Shown here piece by piece: positions 15,238-18,704 of a stretch of 18,704 bases of DNA (position 1 is the first letter of the stretch; the number at the start of each line of letters is the position of its first letter). Below the pieces are notes generated by a model. It did not search any database and was not told where the DNA came from. It saw only the letters and a list, made by a program, of their open reading frames with translations. This stretch comes from JABMMZ01 sp964505065. Its GTDB lineage: Bacteria > Bacteroidota > Bacteroidia > NS11-12g > UBA955. The translations under genes and the position numbers were made by a program. The stretch spans positions 1 to 18,704 of the forward strand of contig CAZDGF010000058.1 in NCBI GenBank assembly GCA_964505065.1, written 5' to 3'.

Positions 15238-17339
15238 TGATGATGAAAAATAAAATTCAAATACTTTGCATTGCGCTTGCTGTTTTATGTTTTAGTAAAA
15301 ATACTAATGCGCAAGACACTGCACTTTTAAATAAAAATTACATTGGCTTATTGGGCAAATACAATGGCAAAGCCATAGTTATAAGATGGGCGCCAAGCAG
15401 TGCCGAAGCTTTTTTTTTATTGAATAAATACGGTTATAAATTAGAAAAAGCACAAATAGGAAAAGATACCCAATATTTTAAAGCTGTATGGAAAACCATT
15501 GGCATATTTAAACCTGCCGATAGCCTTACTTGGTCAAAAAGAGTAGATACCAGCAATAGCTACCAAGTTATAGCTGCCCATAGTGTTTTAGGTAAAATAA
15601 ATGCCAAATTGCCTGCCAATCCTAATTTTGGAGAGCTAATGAAACGCTTAAACGAAGAGCGCAATATTCATGGGTTTGCAATGGTAGCTGCCGATTTTGA
15701 TACCATAGCTGCCAATTTGTTGGGCTTGCGTTTTCAGGACAATGATGTAGTAGCAAAAGCCACTTATGCCTATAGAATTACCCCTTTAGTGCCCGAAAAA
15801 TTACTGAAAGTATTGGGCAGCCAAACCTTTGTACAAGCCAATGAAGAAGAGCAAATTCCACCACCAGAATTGCTTGAAATTGGCTACGAAAACCATATCC
15901 GGTTAGATTGGTATAATAATTTACATAAAAATTATTACACGGCTTATTTTTTAGAAAGAGGCGATAACAAAGGCAAAAATTTTAAACGCTTAAATAAATT
16001 GCCAATGACACTTGCCAACGACCCTAAAAACCCAAGAGTAAAAGACCAAATGACCTATTTAGATTCAGTACCAAAAGATTATGTTACATACAGCTACCGT
16101 TTAGTGGGTATCAATGCTTTTGGCGAGCTTTCCGAGCCTGGTGCTATTGTTTATAGCTATGGCAGAGATAGAACAGCCCCCGAAGCGGCTTACAATGTAA
16201 ACTTTGCTGACATTAATGGGCAGTATTTAAACATTACTTGGAAAAAAGATAAAATAGAAAACGATTTTGCAGGTTTTAATGTGCTGCGTTCTCAAAACCA
16301 TCAAGGACCATTTCAAATCATCAATGAAAAACCATTGGACAAAAACACCAAAAATTTTGTAGATAAAAATCCAATTGCGCAAGAAGGTTCTTTTTACAAA
16401 ATAGAAACCATAGATACGGCAAATAACAATAGCTGGAGTTTAGGTTTATATGCCTTTTTGAACGATAGTGTGCCACCTGCCAAACCTTTAGGATTAACAG
16501 GTAAAGTAGATTCTTTAGGTGTAGTTACCCTGCGTTGGAAATTAGGACCAGAGGCAGATATAAAAGGCTACCGTGTATTTTTTGCTAACCAAATAGACCA
16601 CGAAATGACCATTATAACTGGCGATTTATGGCAAGATACCACCTTTGTAGATTCTGTAAATATTAATACCTTAACCAAAGAAATTTACTACCAAATAGTG
16701 GCTGCCGATATGCACTATAATCACTCTGAGCGGTCGGAAATCATCAAAGTAATTTTGCCAGATACTATAAAACCTGTAAAACCGATGTTCAGCAATATAT
16801 TGGTTACAGATAGTGCAGTTTATTTAAGCTGGATACCCAGTTCAAGTAAAGATGTTATTCAGCACAACATTTACAGAAAAATAGGACAAGGACAGTTTAT
16901 TCTTTGGAAAACTATGGACGGCAAAGTAAAAACAGAATTGATAGACAAAGACATAAAAATAGGCGAAGTATATACCTACAAAATAGAAGCATTAGACGAC
17001 TATAAAAACAGCAGCGGTTTTCCTGCGGAAGTAAGTGGTAAAATATACGATGTAGGCAAACGCACAGCCATAGCCAATTTTAAAGCCGTTTACAACAAAG
17101 AAAAGAAACGAAATATTTTAACTTGGAGCTACCCTGCATCGGATAAATACCATTTTGTAGTTTACCGCTCTTACAACGAAAGCACATTTAGGGTTTACCA
17201 CTCTGTAGATGGCACAAAAAACACCTATGAGGACTACGATTTATTGGGCAAAGGCACTTACACTTATGCTGTTATAGCCTATTATAAAGATGGGGGAAGC
17301 AGTGGGTTGAGTGAAAAGGTGGTTGTGGAGGTGAGGTAA
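15237..17339 (+). CDS. secreted multi-domain fibronectin type III-like protein
   Basis: A 700-residue exported protein of unknown role. The signal peptide ends at Ala25 (KNTNA|Q). The rest appears to be consecutive beta-sandwich modules: a divergent N-terminal part (30-190, IVIRWAPSSAEAF), then FN3-like units at about 208-308, 314-411, 412-507, 512-604 and 609-700. Each unit has the pattern hydrophobic-x-W near strand B (LDWYN, ITWKK, LRWKL, LSWIP, LTWSY), a Y/F-x-V/L-x-R strand C (YFLERG, NVLRSQ, HNIYRK, VVYRSY), and a Y-x-Y/I-x-V/A strand F (YSYRLVGIN, YYQIVAAD, YTYKIEALDD, YTYAVIAYY). Three ATGs stand in a row (15237, 15240, 15243); the third gives the most typical signal peptide. It has no catalytic motif and no visible type IX secretion C-terminal domain. 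Being last in the cassette, it probably acts as a binding or scaffold partner of the giant protein (inference). Confidence 0.8.
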   Translation: MMMKNKIQILCIALAVLCFSKNTNAQDTALLNKNYIGLLGKYNGKAIVIRWAPSSAEAFFLLNKYGYKLEKAQIGKDTQYFKAVWKTIGIFKPADSLTWSKRVDTSNSYQVIAAHSVLGKINAKLPANPNFGELMKRLNEERNIHGFAMVAADFDTIAANLLGLRFQDNDVVAKATYAYRITPLVPEKLLKVLGSQTFVQANEEEQIPPPELLEIGYENHIRLDWYNNLHKNYYTAYFLERGDNKGKNFKRLNKLPMTLANDPKNPRVKDQMTYLDSVPKDYVTYSYRLVGINAFGELSEPGAIVYSYGRDRTAPEAAYNVNFADINGQYLNITWKKDKIENDFAGFNVLRSQNHQGPFQIINEKPLDKNTKNFVDKNPIAQEGSFYKIETIDTANNNSWSLGLYAFLNDSVPPAKPLGLTGKVDSLGVVTLRWKLGPEADIKGYRVFFANQIDHEMTIITGDLWQDTTFVDSVNINTLTKEIYYQIVAADMHYNHSERSEIIKVILPDTIKPVKPMFSNILVTDSAVYLSWIPSSSKDVIQHNIYRKIGQGQFILWKTMDGKVKTELIDKDIKIGEVYTYKIEALDDYKNSSGFPAEVSGKIYDVGKRTAIANFKAVYNKEKKRNILTWSYPASDKYHFVVYRSYNESTFRVYHSVDGTKNTYEDYDLLGKGTYTYAVIAYYKDGGSSGLSEKVVVEVR

Positions 17340-17342
17340 GGG
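17291..17342 (+). other. strongly G-skewed tract at the 3' end of the FN3 gene
   Basis: In these 52 bases I count 28 G and 1 C, in a region that is otherwise AT-rich. The last codons of the gene switch to GGG, GTG, GAG and AGG, which are unusual in the surrounding coding sequence. A run of five G (17292-17296), a GGG at 17304-17306, several GG pairs and a GGG at 17340-17342 could allow a quadruplex-like fold, or the tract may mark a junction. Confidence 0.5.
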
Positions 17343-17372
17343 TTTTAATTTAAAATTGATTTTTAAAATACT

Positions 17373-17380
17373 TACTTTTG
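17373..17380 (+). promoter_or_regulatory. Bacteroidota -7 box (TACTTTTG) for the W-repeat gene
   Basis: An exact TAnnTTTG match 29 nt before the ATG at 17410. A TTG at 17356-17358 lies 14 bp upstream, closer than the usual -33 spacing of about 19. A 6-bp inverted repeat, TTACTT (17372-17377) and AAGTAA (17387-17392), flanks the box. Confidence 0.45.
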
Positions 17381-17409
17381 TGTTTTAAGTAATAAAAAGT
17401 AATTTTAAA

Positions 17410-18678
17410 ATGCAAGACATAAGCAAATATTTTAATAATTTAACTACTGATGAGAAACAATTTTTTCTAAAAAACACTGAATTTTTAAATGATTCTGAAA
17501 TTATTGACAAATTTTTGAATATTGAAAGATTTAATTCTCAATTATTAGAAAGTATTTCAAGTAATAAATCAATAGTATGGACTTTGGAAATTTTAAAAAA
17601 ATATTCAAATAAATTAAATTGGGTAGAAATTTCATCAAATACAAAAACAAACTGGAATTTAAGAATATTGCTTACTTTCAAAGATAAAATTGAGTGGAAT
17701 ATTCTATCAGATAATTTATCTGTTAATTGGACTAATTTAATGATAGAGTTATCTAAAGATAAAATTCAGTGGACTAAAAATTTTTATTGTAATAGTAGTA
17801 TTAACTGGACTTCCGAAAATATTTCTAATTTCATGAAATATATTAATTTTTCAGAAAATGGTTTACTAGAAGTTGTTAAAGGAAAAAATTATAATGTCGA
17901 ATATTTTAATAACTATCTTGGTAATTGGGATTTGGATATAATAAGTAGTGATATTTCATTTGCCAGAGACGAAAAAAAAATATTAGTATACAAAGACTAT
18001 ATTAAATGGGATATTATATCCCCTTTAATAGAATGGGACGAAAGATTAATTATTCAATTTATCAATATAAAAGAAGTAAAACAGTTTATTTCAGGAAATA
18101 TTTTTATGTCAAATGAGTTTATTGAAGCTAATTTTAATCTCTTTGATTTAGAATATTTATGTAATAATTCAAATTTAAGGTTAGGGAACAATTTTATAAT
18201 TAAATATGCTAACCTTGATATTTGCTACATCAAATTTGAAATGAAAGAAAATTTTGTATTTAATAAAGGCTTACTTCGACATTCAAATAGCATAAATTGG
18301 GAGAAAATCATAACTAAAGAAATAAACAATGAGATAGTAAAACAAATAGATTTATTTTGTTCAAATTATAAAGAATACTGTTTATATTACGATAAACTTA
18401 AAGTTTCAATATCAAAAGGAGAAACGTTCTGCTTTCAGAGTAACTTCAAACAAGTTATATTAAAAATTTCCAATATATATTTAAGAAATAGATATTTAAA
18501 TTTAATCAAAATTGAAAGAAGATTTTTTAATTCTTGTTATTTTGAAAGTAATGAAATAGTTAAATATAATCCATCAATTTTTTCTGCTGAAGGTTTGAAA
18601 ATATTATTGTCTAAATATAATATTCCAATTAGAGTTACGTATTTAAAAATAATCAATACTGTCCTAAATAAAAATTAG
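17410..18678 (+). CDS. tryptophan-motif repeat protein (about 25-residue repeats), function unknown
   Basis: A 422-residue protein without signal peptide or membrane helices, so probably cytoplasmic. Tryptophans at 57, 71, 82, 96, 107, 121 and 133 alternate at spacings 14/11/14/11/14/12, a 25-residue repeat of the form W-x13-W-x10-W. Each unit reads roughly as an amphipathic helix ending KDKIxW, then an ILSxN or ISSN turn and a new NW. Degenerate copies continue through NWDLDIISSD (172-181), IKWDIISPL (198-206), FDLEYLCNN (245-253) and INWEKI (295-300), suggesting a helical solenoid of about nine units. This resembles W-rich repeat proteins annotated as hypothetical in Bacteroidota; I know no proven function. 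The C-terminal 120 residues are Lys/Asn/Ile-rich and not repetitive. It has its own ATG and -7 box, and its DNA is clearly AT-richer than the upstream cassette (10 and 15 GC of 60 in two sampled lines), which hints at separate acquisition. Confidence 0.8.
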   Translation: MQDISKYFNNLTTDEKQFFLKNTEFLNDSEIIDKFLNIERFNSQLLESISSNKSIVWTLEILKKYSNKLNWVEISSNTKTNWNLRILLTFKDKIEWNILSDNLSVNWTNLMIELSKDKIQWTKNFYCNSSINWTSENISNFMKYINFSENGLLEVVKGKNYNVEYFNNYLGNWDLDIISSDISFARDEKKILVYKDYIKWDIISPLIEWDERLIIQFINIKEVKQFISGNIFMSNEFIEANFNLFDLEYLCNNSNLRLGNNFIIKYANLDICYIKFEMKENFVFNKGLLRHSNSINWEKIITKEINNEIVKQIDLFCSNYKEYCLYYDKLKVSISKGETFCFQSNFKQVILKISNIYLRNRYLNLIKIERRFFNSCYFESNEIVKYNPSIFSAEGLKILLSKYNIPIRVTYLKIINTVLNKN

Positions 18679-18704
18679 GAATAAAAATTACCGAGTCAAA
18701 TCAA

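Noticed and set aside
17349..17369. AT-only near-inverted repeat after the FN3 gene as a terminator
   Set aside because: The arms contain only A and T with a bulge, so the stem would be too weak to call a terminator.

Overview
The window looks like a chromosomal segment from an AT-rich member of the Bacteroidota, probably an uncultured Chitinophagales/Sphingobacteriales-type lineage. Four signs point there: the gene order ftsX - DUF3098 - uppP; signal peptides that end in '-AQ' or '-GQ'; TAnnTTTG boxes of the Bacteroidota -7 type about 27-31 nt before several starts; and no clear Shine-Dalgarno sequences, with many TTG or GTG start codons. The lineage is inferred from these features, not from a marker gene.

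Layout. Bases 37-210 (minus strand) hold a short secreted ORF that runs divergently from ftsX. Bases 294-2281 are a compact envelope operon: ftsX (cell division), a DUF3098 membrane protein, and uppP (undecaprenyl-diphosphate phosphatase, peptidoglycan lipid carrier recycling). The tdk gene (thymidine kinase) converges on uppP and their 3' ends overlap by 18 bp. Bases 2894-6754 encode a two-component pair: a LytTR response regulator, then a 1007-residue periplasmic-propeller sensor kinase of the LytS/YehU type. A hairpin follows the regulator gene. Upstream of the kinase is a candidate LytTR operator (two exact 9-bp direct repeats, 22 bp apart start to start) just ahead of a -7 box.

Bases 6836-17339 form an apparent three-gene, 10.5-kb envelope operon: a 562-residue outer-membrane beta-barrel, a 2222-residue secreted beta-rich giant protein, and a 700-residue secreted protein built of fibronectin-III-like domains. 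The last junction consists of a 42-bp tandem repeat of 7-bp units that contains the stop codon of the giant gene and the first base of the next gene. Because the two-component genes lie directly upstream, this cassette is a plausible regulatory target, but that is inference.

Bases 17410-18678 carry a separate, markedly AT-richer gene for a tryptophan-motif repeat protein with a 25-residue period and its own promoter-like box; it is possibly acquired.

I see no RNA genes, CRISPR arrays, insertion sequences or phage genes. The best candidates for something undescribed are the barrel + giant + FN3 cassette with its adjacent LytTR system, and the W-repeat protein. No homology search was possible, so all family names rest on motif recognition.
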